Below, piece after piece: positions 19,671 through 28,213 of a stretch of DNA of 64,000 nucleotides. The notes under the pieces are model-generated. The model made no database searches, was not told the origin of the DNA, and worked only from the letters and a program-made list of their open reading frames with translations. Location: assembly GCF_900107585.1 (NCBI RefSeq), contig NZ_FNQM01000010.1, forward strand, positions 62,001-126,000, written 5' to 3'. A program made the translations under genes and the position numbers. The DNA comes from Rubrimonas cliftonensis (GTDB taxonomy: Bacteria > Pseudomonadota > Alphaproteobacteria > Rhodobacterales > Rhodobacteraceae). Each line of letters opens with the position of its first letter. The first letter of the stretch is position 1.

Positions 19671-21011
19671 ATGGCGGCGTCGACGCGGCATGAACAGGCC
19701 CGGCTTGCCGCGCCGGAGACTTTAGCCGAGAGCCCGTTTCTCGAGGATCGCGACGCCGGGGGCTTCGCCCGCGCGACGCTGCGGCTGGCCTTTCTGGGCG
19801 TGGCGGCCTTCATGGCGTGGGCGGCCGTGACGCCGGTCAGGGAGGCGATCGACAGCCAGGGGGTGGTGCTGCCGGATGGTTTCGTGAGGCGCGTCGAGCA
19901 CCTCGAAGGCGGCATCGTGGGCTCTGTCGCGGTTCGCGAGGGCGACGTCGTGAGGGCGGGCGAGGCGCTGGTGCTGCTCGACCAGGCCGCGCTGCAGGCC
20001 GAGCGGCGCCGTGTGCTCGCCCGCCGCGAGTGGCTGGCGCGCGAGATCGAGCGCCAGATCGCCTTCGCGGCCGGCGACGGCCTGCTTGCGCCGGCGCCGG
20101 CCGCGACCGGCTCCGCGATCGCCCGCAGCCAGAGCTCGGCGGCCGCCATGGCGGAGGCGCACCGCGCCGCGCGACTGGCCGTTCTCCGCACCGAGCTGGA
20201 GCTGCGCAGGGCGGAGGAAGCAGCGCTTTCGTCGAAGCGCCGGACGCTGACCGTCGAGCTCGAGATCATCGACGCGCGCTTTCGCCAGTTCGACGAGGCC
20301 TATCGGGGCAGCGGGGCCGTCAGCGGCGTGGCGCGCGACAACGTGGCGCTGCAGAAGATCCGGCTGGAGAGCGAGATCGCCCAGCTGGACGCCGACGCGC
20401 GCTCGGCCGCGCTGCGGACGCGGATGGCGGAGGAGAACGAGGCCGAGTTCCTCGCCGGCGCCGGCAAGGAGGCGCTGCTGCGCGTCGCCGAACTGGAGGG
20501 CGCGCGCGCCCAGGCCGACGAGGAGCTTTCGCGGCTGGAGGATGCGCTGGCGCGAGGGGTGCTCGTCGCGCCCGTCGACGGCGTCGTGCAGTCGCTGGCG
20601 GCGGCCAGCCCCGGCGAGGTTCTGCCGGCGGGCGCGCTCGTCGCGGAGATCGTGCCGAAGGGGGCGGCGCTCTTTGTCGAAGTCATGCTGCCCGCCGAGC
20701 AGATCGGCAAGGTGTCGGTCGGCATGGCGGCCTCCGTCAAGGCGCTGACCTTCGACTACCTGCGCTACGGCGACGTCGCGGGAACGGTCGAGACCATTTC
20801 GCCGTCCAGCATCGCGGACGCGAAAGGTGCGCTGCGCTACCGCCTCCGCTTGAGGCTGGACGCGCCCTTCGTCGGCTCGGAGCAGGACGGACGCCGCCTC
20901 TCGCCGGGCATGACCGTCACGGCGTCGTTGCGGGGCAGGGAAAGCACCGTTCTCGAGACCCTGCTCAGACCCCTGCGTGTGATGGCCGACAGGGCGCTGA
21001 CCGAGGGCTGA
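19671..21011 (+). CDS. HlyD-family type I secretion membrane fusion protein
   Basis: Periplasmic adaptor of 446 residues that connects the inner-membrane ABC exporter with an outer-membrane channel. It has a short cytoplasmic N-terminus, one transmembrane helix (about residues 37-54, LAFLGVAAFMAWAAV), the first biotinyl-lipoyl half (GFVRRVEHLEGGIVGSVAVREGDVVRAGE), a long coiled coil (about 105-290) and the second half-motif (GVVQSLAAASPGEVLPAG). The C-terminal beta domain includes SVGMAASVKALTFDYLRYGD, typical of PrtE/LapC adaptors. It starts three bases after the second ABC gene. A TolC-type partner gene is not in the window. Confidence 0.95.
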   Translation: MAASTRHEQARLAAPETLAESPFLEDRDAGGFARATLRLAFLGVAAFMAWAAVTPVREAIDSQGVVLPDGFVRRVEHLEGGIVGSVAVREGDVVRAGEALVLLDQAALQAERRRVLARREWLAREIERQIAFAAGDGLLAPAPAATGSAIARSQSSAAAMAEAHRAARLAVLRTELELRRAEEAALSSKRRTLTVELEIIDARFRQFDEAYRGSGAVSGVARDNVALQKIRLESEIAQLDADARSAALRTRMAEENEAEFLAGAGKEALLRVAELEGARAQADEELSRLEDALARGVLVAPVDGVVQSLAAASPGEVLPAGALVAEIVPKGAALFVEVMLPAEQIGKVSVGMAASVKALTFDYLRYGDVAGTVETISPSSIADAKGALRYRLRLRLDAPFVGSEQDGRRLSPGMTVTASLRGRESTVLETLLRPLRVMADRALTEG

Positions 21012-21056
21012 GGGCGCGCGGCCCTGCTAACGCGGCGGTAACTTCTCATACGGAAG

Positions 21057-24000
21057 ATGCCGAAGGCGGAGGTCAGCGCCGCCGGTGTTGCGAACAGTGT
21101 TCTCGCTGCGTGTGAAGTTGGGGTCGAGATGCAGGAGTTTCCTCGCGGCGAGGATGCGTCGGCCCATGTCTCGGGTGCGGAGGAACGGCCGGGCGAGGCG
21201 TCTCGCGAGCCGAGGCTCCAGCGTGAAGATCCCGGTGACGGCGCATCGCTGCGCGTGATCACCGCGGCCTCGTTCTTCGGCCTTGAGCACGGGGATGGCG
21301 ATGTTCACGCCGCGACCGGCGAGGCCGATGGCGGCTCTCTCGCAACCGCGAACGGGCGCGACGCAGTGTCGGCGGCCGCCGCCGAAACGGCCCGCGCGCG
21401 AGCTTCCCATGACGCGGCGGCCGACGCGGACGCGCTGCGCGAGCACCTGCTTCCAACGCCGGAAGGCGCAGCATTCCCCGGAGGCCCGAGCGGCCTCGTC
21501 TTCCCGGAGCCGACCTCTCCGGTCGAAGCAGCGCCGATCGGGCCCGCCGGCGACGACGCCGCGCCGGCTTTCGAAGCCGCAGCCGCGCCCTGGCGGCCGT
21601 CGTCGCCCGTCGCCGCCGATGATCCTGCGCCGTCCGACGCGGAAACGCCGTCGGCCGGGGACGACCCGTCCGATCGACCCGCTGTGGGCGCGCCGACATC
21701 CTTTCCGGGGCCGACGGCGCGACTGGACGACCGGGCCGACACGCGGAACGACTTCGCCGGCGGGCGCGAAGACCCTGCTCCTGTCGATGACCCGAACGCG
21801 GGCGTCCAGCGCAATGAGCCTGCTCGGGACGACGCCGCGCCGACCGTCGCTCCCGAACCGCAATCGCCGGCGCCTCCCGCGGCGAAGCCGCCTCCGGCCG
21901 AGCCCCGGACCGGCGAGCGGCCCACGTTCCTCATCTCCGAGACCGATCCGGCCGCGGGGCCGGATGCGCCGACCGGCGCCGTCAGCGTCACGGGCGGCGC
22001 CATCGACGCGTTCACCGGGGACGGCCTGACCTTCGCGCTGCTCGACGACGCGGGCGGCCGCTTCGCCATCGATCCGGACACCGGGGAAATCACCGTCGCG
22101 CCGGGGGGCGGGCTCGACTACGAGACGGCGACGCGGCACACCGTCGTGGTCCGTGCGAACGGGGCGGGCGGCGCATCGATCGACCGCGCCCTCGACATCG
22201 CCGTGTCGGACGTCGCCGAGACGATCAGGCTGGGCGACGGCGGCGTGGCCTTCGTGGACGGGGGCGTGGCCGAGACCGCCATCATCGGCGGGACCGGAAA
22301 TGACACGATCGCCGCCCATGCGGAAGGCGGAACCGTCGACGGCGGCGCAGGGGCCGACCGGCTGCTCGGCGGCGCCGGGAACGATGCGCTCGCCGGCGGC
22401 GCCGGGTCTGACGCCATTTCGGGCGGCGACGGCGTGGACACGGCGATCTGGAGGGGCGCGCTCGCCGACTTCGCGGTGTCCCATGACGCGGTCGACGGCG
22501 GCTTCACGATCACCGACGGGAACGCCTCGGATGGGCTTGACGAAGGGACCGACAGGGTCGACGGCGTCGAGACCTTCAGCTTCGACGGCGTCGAACTCAG
22601 CGCGGCGGAAATGCGGGTCGAGGCCGCCCGGCAGGCCAACGCAGCGCCAGAGGCGCCGACCGCCGCGGGGCTAACCCTGGCCGAGGACGCCGCCGCGGGG
22701 GACGTGGCCGCGACGCTTTCGGCCAATGACGCCGAAGGCGACGCCCTCACCTACACCCTCACCGACGCGAGCGGGAACCCGGTCGTCGACAGCGATTTCG
22801 AGATCGTCGGCGCCGAGATCCGGCTCAGGGCCGGCGCAGTCCTCGATCATGAAACCTCGCCGACCCGAACCCTTAATGTGACCGCCTCCGACGCCTTCGA
22901 GACCTCGGCCCCGACTGCGATCACCATAGCGGTGACCGACGTCGACGAGGCGGCCCTCGGCGCGACCGGCGACGCGGACGGCGCGGCGGACGCCGTTGAC
23001 GAGAACCTCGCCGCCGGCGCCGTCGTGGGCGTCACCGCCCGTGCCTCGGACGCCGACGGCACGGCGACCGTCACCTACGCGCTGAGCGACGACGCCGGCG
23101 GCCGCTTCGCGATCGACGCCGCCACCGGCGTGGTCACCACCGCCGCCGCGCTCGATCACGAGACGGCGGCGAGCCACGCCATCGAGGTCCTCTCGACCTC
23201 GTCGGACGGCACGACCAGCAGCCGGACCTTCACGATCACGGTCAACGACCTCGACGAGGCCGCCCTCGGCGCGACCGGCGACGCGGACGGCGCGGCGGAC
23301 GCCGTTGACGAGAACCTCGCCGCCGGCGCCGTCGTGGGCGTCACCGCCCGTGCCTCGGACGCCGACGGCACGGCGACCGTCACCTACGCGCTGAGCGACG
23401 ACGCCGGCGGCCGCTTCGCGATCGACGCCGCCACCGGCGTGGTCACCACCGCCGCCGCGCTCGATCACGAGACGGCGGCGAGCCACGCCATCGAGGTCCT
23501 CTCGACCTCGTCGGACGGCACGACCACCAGCGAGACCTTCACGATCACGGTCAACGACCTCAACGAAGCCGCTCTCGGCGCGACCGGCGACGCGGACGGC
23601 GCGGCGGACGCCGTTGACGAGAACCTCGCCGCCGGCGCCGTCGTGGGCGTCACCGCCCGTGCCTCGGACGCCGACGGCACGGCGACCGTCACCTACGCGC
23701 TGAGCGACGACGCCGGCGGCCGCTTCGCGATCGACGCGGCCACCGGCGTGGTCACCACCGCCGCCGCGCTGGACCACGAGACGGCGGCGAGCCACGCCAT
23801 CGAGGTGACCTCGATCTCCTCTGACGGCTCGACCACCAGCGAGACCTTCACGATCGATGTGACTGACGCGGCGGAAATCCTCCAGCTCGCCAACGACGGC
23901 GCCAGCTTTACCGATACAGGCGTCGCGGAGACCGCGATACTCGGCGGATCGGGCAATGACACGATCACCGCCCATGATGATGGCGGGAGCATCGATGGCG

Positions 24001-27000
24001 GGGCGGGCGACGACACGCTGCAGGGTCGCTCCGGGGAAGACATTCTCACGGGCGGCGGCGGGGCTGACCTGCTCCAAGGCCGTTCAGGCGACGACACGCT
24101 GACCGGCGGGGCGGGCGACGACACACTCTATGGAGAAGACGGCGGCGATAGCATGACAGGCGATGCTGGCGCAGACCGCATATGGGGCGGCGCCGGCGCC
24201 GACACGCTCGACGGCGGTGACGACGACGACCAGCTCCATGGCGAGGACGGCGACGACACGCTGCAGGGCGGCGGCGGCGCGGACACCCTGCGCGGCGACG
24301 CCGGCGACGACGTTATCGACGGCGGCGACGGGAGCGACAGGGCGGTCTACGAAGGCGACCTCGCCGACTTCGCGGTAGTCTGGGACGACGCGGCGCAGCG
24401 CTTCACGATCACCGACGGCGACGCGGCGGACGGGCTCGACGAAGGGGCCGACACCGTCTCGGGCGTGGAGATCTTCCAGTTCGGCGGCGTCGCCTATACC
24501 GAACAGCAGATGCGCGTGGAGGCATCGAGGCAGGCCAACAGCGCGCCCGGCGCGCCCTCGGTCGCCTCGGGCGGCTCGATCGCGGAGAACAGCGGCGCGG
24601 GCGTCGTCGTCGCGACCCTCGACGCGCTCGACGCCGACGGCGACCCTATCACCTACGTCATCACCGACGCGGGCGGGAGCCCAGTCGTCGACAGCGACTT
24701 CGAGATCGTCGGCGCCGAGGTCCGCGTGCGGCCGGGGGCCGCGCTCGATTTCGAAACGGCCGCGAGCCGGCAGATCTTCGTCACGGCCTCGGACGCCTTC
24801 GAGACCTCGGCGCCGACGCAGATCGCCATCACAATCAACGACGCGGCCGAGACGATCCAGCTCGCGGACGGCGGCGCGAGCTTCACCGACACGGGCGTCG
24901 CCGAGACCGCGATCCTGGGCGGCGACGGCGGCGACGCCATCACCGCCAACGCAGCCGGCGGAACCATCGACGGCGGCGCGGGGAACGACACGCTGCAGGG
25001 CGGCGTCGGCGACGACAGCCTCACCGGCGGCGCAGGCGACGATGTGCTGAGCGGCGGCGGCGGCGGCGACACCGCGGTCTGGGCGGGCGATCTGTCCGGC
25101 TTCTCGGTGGCGTGGGACGCGGGAACCCAGACCTTCACCATCACCGACCTGAACTCGGGCGACGGCCTCGACGAAGGCGCCGACACCGTCACGGGCGTCG
25201 AGACCTTCGTGTTCGACGGCGTCGCCTACACCGCGGCGGAGATGCAGACCGAGGCCGCGCTGCAGGCCAACAGCGCGCCGACCGCGCCGACCGCGACCGG
25301 CGATACGGTGGCCGAGGACGCGACGGCCGGCGCGCTCGTGGCCACGCTGGCCAGCACCGACGCCGACGGCGACCCGATCGCCTACGTCATCACCGACGCA
25401 GGCGGAAACCCGGTGGTCGACAGCGATTTCGAGATCGTCGGCGCCGAACTGCGCGTCAAGGCCGGCGCCGGCCTCGACTACGAGACCGCCCCCACCCGCA
25501 CCCTTTACGTAAAGGCCTCGGACGCGCTGGAGGAGAGCGCGCCGACGCAGATCACCATCACCGTCAACGACGCGGCCGAGACGATCCAGCTCGCCGACGG
25601 CGGCGCGAGCTTCACCGACACGGGCGTCGCCGAGACCGCGATCCTGGGCGGCGACGGCGGCGACGCCATCACCGCCAACGCAGCCGGCGGAACCATCGAC
25701 GGCGGCGCGGGGAACGACACGCTGCAGGGCGGCGTCGGCGACGATAGCCTCACCGGCGGCGCAGGCGACGATGTGCTCAATGCGGGTGACGGCGCCGACT
25801 ATGTGCTCGGCGGGTCGGGCGCCGACCTGATCCGGGGCGAGGCCGGCGACGACTGGCTTGAAGGGCGCGAAGGCGACGACACGATCTATGGCGGCGACGG
25901 CGACGACGTCATCGACGACGATGCGGGCTCCGGCGGCGGCGGCGCCGACGTATTCCACGGCGAAGGCGGGAACGACCAGATTTATGGCGGCGACGACGAC
26001 GACAGCCTCTATGGCGGCGCGGGCGACGACACGATGTCCGGGGAAACGGGCGACAACTACTTGTCCGGCGGCGACGGCGCCGACGAACTTCACGCCGGGG
26101 GCGGCGCGAACGTCATGCACGGCGACGCCGACAACGACACCTTCGTCATGTGGGCGATGGGCGACTCCACCATCGACGGCGGCGAGACCGTCACCACCGG
26201 GACTGACGACGATCTGCTGGACCTCTCCAACTTGTGGGGCACGTCGGTCGGCGTCGTCTTCAATGACAGCGAAGCGGGAACGGTCAGCGACGGCGTCAGC
26301 ACGCTGAGCTTCACGGGGATCGAGCGGCTGTGGCTGACGGACGGCGACGATCAGGTGGACGGGTCTGGCGCGACGGCGGGACTCCAGATCGACGCCGGCG
26401 CTGGCGACGACACCCTGGAGGGCGGCGCGGGCGATGACATCCTTGACGGCGGCGACGGCGAGGACGGTCTCACCGGCGGCGCCGGCCGCGACACGCTCCG
26501 CGGCGGCGTCGGAAGCGACACGCTCATGGGCGGCGCCGATGACGACGACATCGATGGCGGCGACGGGTCGGCCGACGTGGCCGTGTTCAGCGGAAACCGC
26601 GCCGACTATTCAGCCAAGTCGCTGAGCGGCGACGTCTTCACCGTGACCGACGAACGCGCCAACGGCGCCGCCAACGAGGGAGCCGACACCGTCTCCGGCG
26701 TTGAGATATTCCGCTTCGCCGACGGCGACGTGGCGGCGGCGGACCTCGTGATCCCGGGGCTGCACCTCGTGGGCGGGGGCGGCAACGACACGCTGGAAGG
26801 ACTGGGCGGCGACGACACAATCGAGGGGCGCGGCGGGGCGGACCGGCTCGTGGGCGACGGCGGCGACGACAGCATCACCGGCGGCAATTCACAGGACACG
26901 ATCCTCGGCGGCGACGGGCGCGACACGATAAGCGGCGGCGGAGGCCATGACAGCATCGACAGCGGCGCCGGCGACGACGTCGTGACGACCTCCAACGGCA

Positions 27001-27794
27001 ACGACACCATCTATGGCGGCGCGGGAGACGACATCATCAGTGCGGGCGGGGGCTCCAACTGGGCGTATGGCGGGGACGGCGCCGACCTGATCGAGCTCGG
27101 CGGCGCCAATGACAAGGCATGGGGCGACGCGGGCGACGACACGATCGTATCGGGCGAGGGCCACGACACGATCTACGGCGGCGAGGGCCACGATCTCATC
27201 GACCTCGGCGGGGGGAACGACCGCGCCTGGGGCGAGGACGGCGACGACACCATCCTCGGCGGCCTTGGCGACGACACGATCTCCGGCGGCCTTGGCGACG
27301 ACAGCCTCTCCGGCGACGACGGCAGCGACAACCTCACCGGCGGCGAGGGGAACGACACGCTGGACGGCGGCGCGCGGAACGACACGCTGGACGGCGGCGA
27401 CGGGAACGACATGCTTCTCGGCGGCGACGGCAACGACAGCATCCTCGGCGACCTCGGCGCGGACACGCTCAGGGGCGGCGCCGGTGACGACACGCTGCGC
27501 GGCGGCGACGGCGACGACCTGTTCGTTTATGGCGCCGGCGACGGCCGTGACGGCGTGCATGGCGGCGTCGGCTGGGTCGACACGATCTCGCTGGAAGGCA
27601 TGGGCGCCGGGGCGACCGTGATCGGCGCCGACAGGATCGAAGGCGACGGCTGGACCGCAGTGCTTGACAGCGGCCACTCCGTGACCGGCCAGGGTTCCGG
27701 CGTGATCGAACTGAGCGACGACGCCTCCGGCGTGATCGTGTTCGACGATTTGTCGGAACTCGACTTTTCCGAGATCGAGCGCATCGCTTACTGA
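21057..27794 (+). CDS. Giant RTX/cadherin-like secreted protein
   Basis: Protein of 2245 residues, very acidic, probable substrate of the upstream type I exporter. A low-complexity Pro/Ala-rich head (about 30-295) is followed by cadherin-like domains: one near 300-385, one near 535-630, then three almost identical 103-residue repeats at 634-942, and later copies near 1180-1280 and 1420-1525. Between and after them are blocks of GGxGxDxLx calcium-binding nonapeptides at about 405-465, 960-1093, 1287-1340, 1528-1685, 1768-1840 and 1903-2158. The end, LSELDFSEIERIAY, looks like an uncleaved C-terminal RTX secretion signal. There is no N-terminal signal peptide. The start could also be the ATG at 21129. 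Surface adhesion or matrix function is inferred from architecture; no enzymatic domain is seen. Confidence 0.92.
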   Translation: MPKAEVSAAGVANSVLAACEVGVEMQEFPRGEDASAHVSGAEERPGEASREPRLQREDPGDGASLRVITAASFFGLEHGDGDVHAATGEADGGSLATANGRDAVSAAAAETARARASHDAAADADALREHLLPTPEGAAFPGGPSGLVFPEPTSPVEAAPIGPAGDDAAPAFEAAAAPWRPSSPVAADDPAPSDAETPSAGDDPSDRPAVGAPTSFPGPTARLDDRADTRNDFAGGREDPAPVDDPNAGVQRNEPARDDAAPTVAPEPQSPAPPAAKPPPAEPRTGERPTFLISETDPAAGPDAPTGAVSVTGGAIDAFTGDGLTFALLDDAGGRFAIDPDTGEITVAPGGGLDYETATRHTVVVRANGAGGASIDRALDIAVSDVAETIRLGDGGVAFVDGGVAETAIIGGTGNDTIAAHAEGGTVDGGAGADRLLGGAGNDALAGGAGSDAISGGDGVDTAIWRGALADFAVSHDAVDGGFTITDGNASDGLDEGTDRVDGVETFSFDGVELSAAEMRVEAARQANAAPEAPTAAGLTLAEDAAAGDVAATLSANDAEGDALTYTLTDASGNPVVDSDFEIVGAEIRLRAGAVLDHETSPTRTLNVTASDAFETSAPTAITIAVTDVDEAALGATGDADGAADAVDENLAAGAVVGVTARASDADGTATVTYALSDDAGGRFAIDAATGVVTTAAALDHETAASHAIEVLSTSSDGTTSSRTFTITVNDLDEAALGATGDADGAADAVDENLAAGAVVGVTARASDADGTATVTYALSDDAGGRFAIDAATGVVTTAAALDHETAASHAIEVLSTSSDGTTTSETFTITVNDLNEAALGATGDADGAADAVDENLAAGAVVGVTARASDADGTATVTYALSDDAGGRFAIDAATGVVTTAAALDHETAASHAIEVTSISSDGSTTSETFTIDVTDAAEILQLANDGASFTDTGVAETAILGGSGNDTITAHDDGGSIDGGAGDDTLQGRSGEDILTGGGGADLLQGRSGDDTLTGGAGDDTLYGEDGGDSMTGDAGADRIWGGAGADTLDGGDDDDQLHGEDGDDTLQGGGGADTLRGDAGDDVIDGGDGSDRAVYEGDLADFAVVWDDAAQRFTITDGDAADGLDEGADTVSGVEIFQFGGVAYTEQQMRVEASRQANSAPGAPSVASGGSIAENSGAGVVVATLDALDADGDPITYVITDAGGSPVVDSDFEIVGAEVRVRPGAALDFETAASRQIFVTASDAFETSAPTQIAITINDAAETIQLADGGASFTDTGVAETAILGGDGGDAITANAAGGTIDGGAGNDTLQGGVGDDSLTGGAGDDVLSGGGGGDTAVWAGDLSGFSVAWDAGTQTFTITDLNSGDGLDEGADTVTGVETFVFDGVAYTAAEMQTEAALQANSAPTAPTATGDTVAEDATAGALVATLASTDADGDPIAYVITDAGGNPVVDSDFEIVGAELRVKAGAGLDYETAPTRTLYVKASDALEESAPTQITITVNDAAETIQLADGGASFTDTGVAETAILGGDGGDAITANAAGGTIDGGAGNDTLQGGVGDDSLTGGAGDDVLNAGDGADYVLGGSGADLIRGEAGDDWLEGREGDDTIYGGDGDDVIDDDAGSGGGGADVFHGEGGNDQIYGGDDDDSLYGGAGDDTMSGETGDNYLSGGDGADELHAGGGANVMHGDADNDTFVMWAMGDSTIDGGETVTTGTDDDLLDLSNLWGTSVGVVFNDSEAGTVSDGVSTLSFTGIERLWLTDGDDQVDGSGATAGLQIDAGAGDDTLEGGAGDDILDGGDGEDGLTGGAGRDTLRGGVGSDTLMGGADDDDIDGGDGSADVAVFSGNRADYSAKSLSGDVFTVTDERANGAANEGADTVSGVEIFRFADGDVAAADLVIPGLHLVGGGGNDTLEGLGGDDTIEGRGGADRLVGDGGDDSITGGNSQDTILGGDGRDTISGGGGHDSIDSGAGDDVVTTSNGNDTIYGGAGDDIISAGGGSNWAYGGDGADLIELGGANDKAWGDAGDDTIVSGEGHDTIYGGEGHDLIDLGGGNDRAWGEDGDDTILGGLGDDTISGGLGDDSLSGDDGSDNLTGGEGNDTLDGGARNDTLDGGDGNDMLLGGDGNDSILGDLGADTLRGGAGDDTLRGGDGDDLFVYGAGDGRDGVHGGVGWVDTISLEGMGAGATVIGADRIEGDGWTAVLDSGHSVTGQGSGVIELSDDASGVIVFDDLSELDFSEIERIAY
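22956..23882 (+). repeat. Three tandem 309-bp repeats in the RTX gene
   Basis: Three copies with an exact period of 309 bp begin at 22956, 23265 and 23574, each coding for a 103-residue cadherin-like domain that starts LGATGDADGAADAVDENL. The first two are nearly identical at DNA level including silent positions; the third diverges in its last quarter (EVTSISSDGSTTSE). The DNA-level identity points to recent duplication or gene conversion, and such tracts can vary in copy number. Confidence 0.95.
24842..25779 (+). repeat. Duplicated ~208-bp segment in the RTX gene (729-bp spacing)
   Basis: The segment at about 24842-25050 recurs at about 25571-25779 with only a few silent changes. It codes for AETIQLADGGASFTDTGVAE followed by a short run of calcium-binding nonapeptides. 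The 729-bp offset spans a whole cadherin-plus-RTX module, so the larger unit was duplicated and its outer parts diverged. Confidence 0.85.
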
Positions 27795-28213
27795 TCAGGC
27801 GGTCCGGCGATGGAGCATGCGTTCTCTCATCCCCGGATCACGCGCGATCTGCGCCGCCTGCGGCGGGCCGTCGCCGAGCGGCGGTGGCGCGGCGCCCCTG
27901 TCGAGACAACCCTGAACAGCGCCCACGCGTCGGAAACCGCGTGCGAAAGCGCGGCTTTTGGTGGCGGGCGCCGGAGGGTTTAACGCAATCCCCGTCAGAA
28001 TCCCGCAGTTCCGGACCGTCCCATGAAGCGCCGCCCGCCTGTCGACCCGAACTCGCCGGCCCGTAGGCGCCGATCAGCGCGATGCGGCGCGGCGCTGGAG
28101 AAACTCCGGCGCGCCGTCGTCACCGTCGTCGCCATCGCCCCGAAGATGCTCATTCCGCCGCGAAGCGGGCGCATCGCCCGCGCCGCGGCGTGATCGCGTC
28201 CGTTCAGGGCGAA
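27795..28213. other. 419-bp gap between RTX gene and ABC importer operon
   Basis: The gap between the convergent RTX gene and the importer operon. A 57-codon open frame at 27810-27983 (MEHAFSHPRITRDLRRLRRA) exists but lacks a ribosome site and overlaps a candidate terminator hairpin, so I do not call it a gene. Composition is somewhat less GC-rich near 27960-28020. No other structure was recognised. Confidence 0.5.
27937..27959 (+). terminator. Possible terminator after the RTX gene
   Basis: A short hairpin CCGCG-TGCGAAAG-CGCGG followed by CTTTT lies 143 bp after the RTX stop codon. The stem is only five pairs and the T-run four bases, so it is a weak candidate, but it is the only such structure in this gap. 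Confidence 0.3.

Noticed and set aside
22956-23882. Repeat array considered as CRISPR-like
   Set aside because: Units are 309 bp, in frame, with no short spacers; they encode protein domains.
22671-27677. Long reverse-strand open frames opposite the RTX gene
   Set aside because: They mirror the repeats of the real gene (Val/Ala/Asp-rich) and have no start signals or known motifs.
27810-27983. 57-codon open frame after the RTX gene
   Set aside because: No ribosome site, Arg-rich noise-like composition, and it overlaps the only candidate terminator hairpin.
27884-28066. 60-codon open frame in the RTX-importer gap
   Set aside because: No ribosome site, low-complexity Arg/Pro composition, no similarity to a known pattern.
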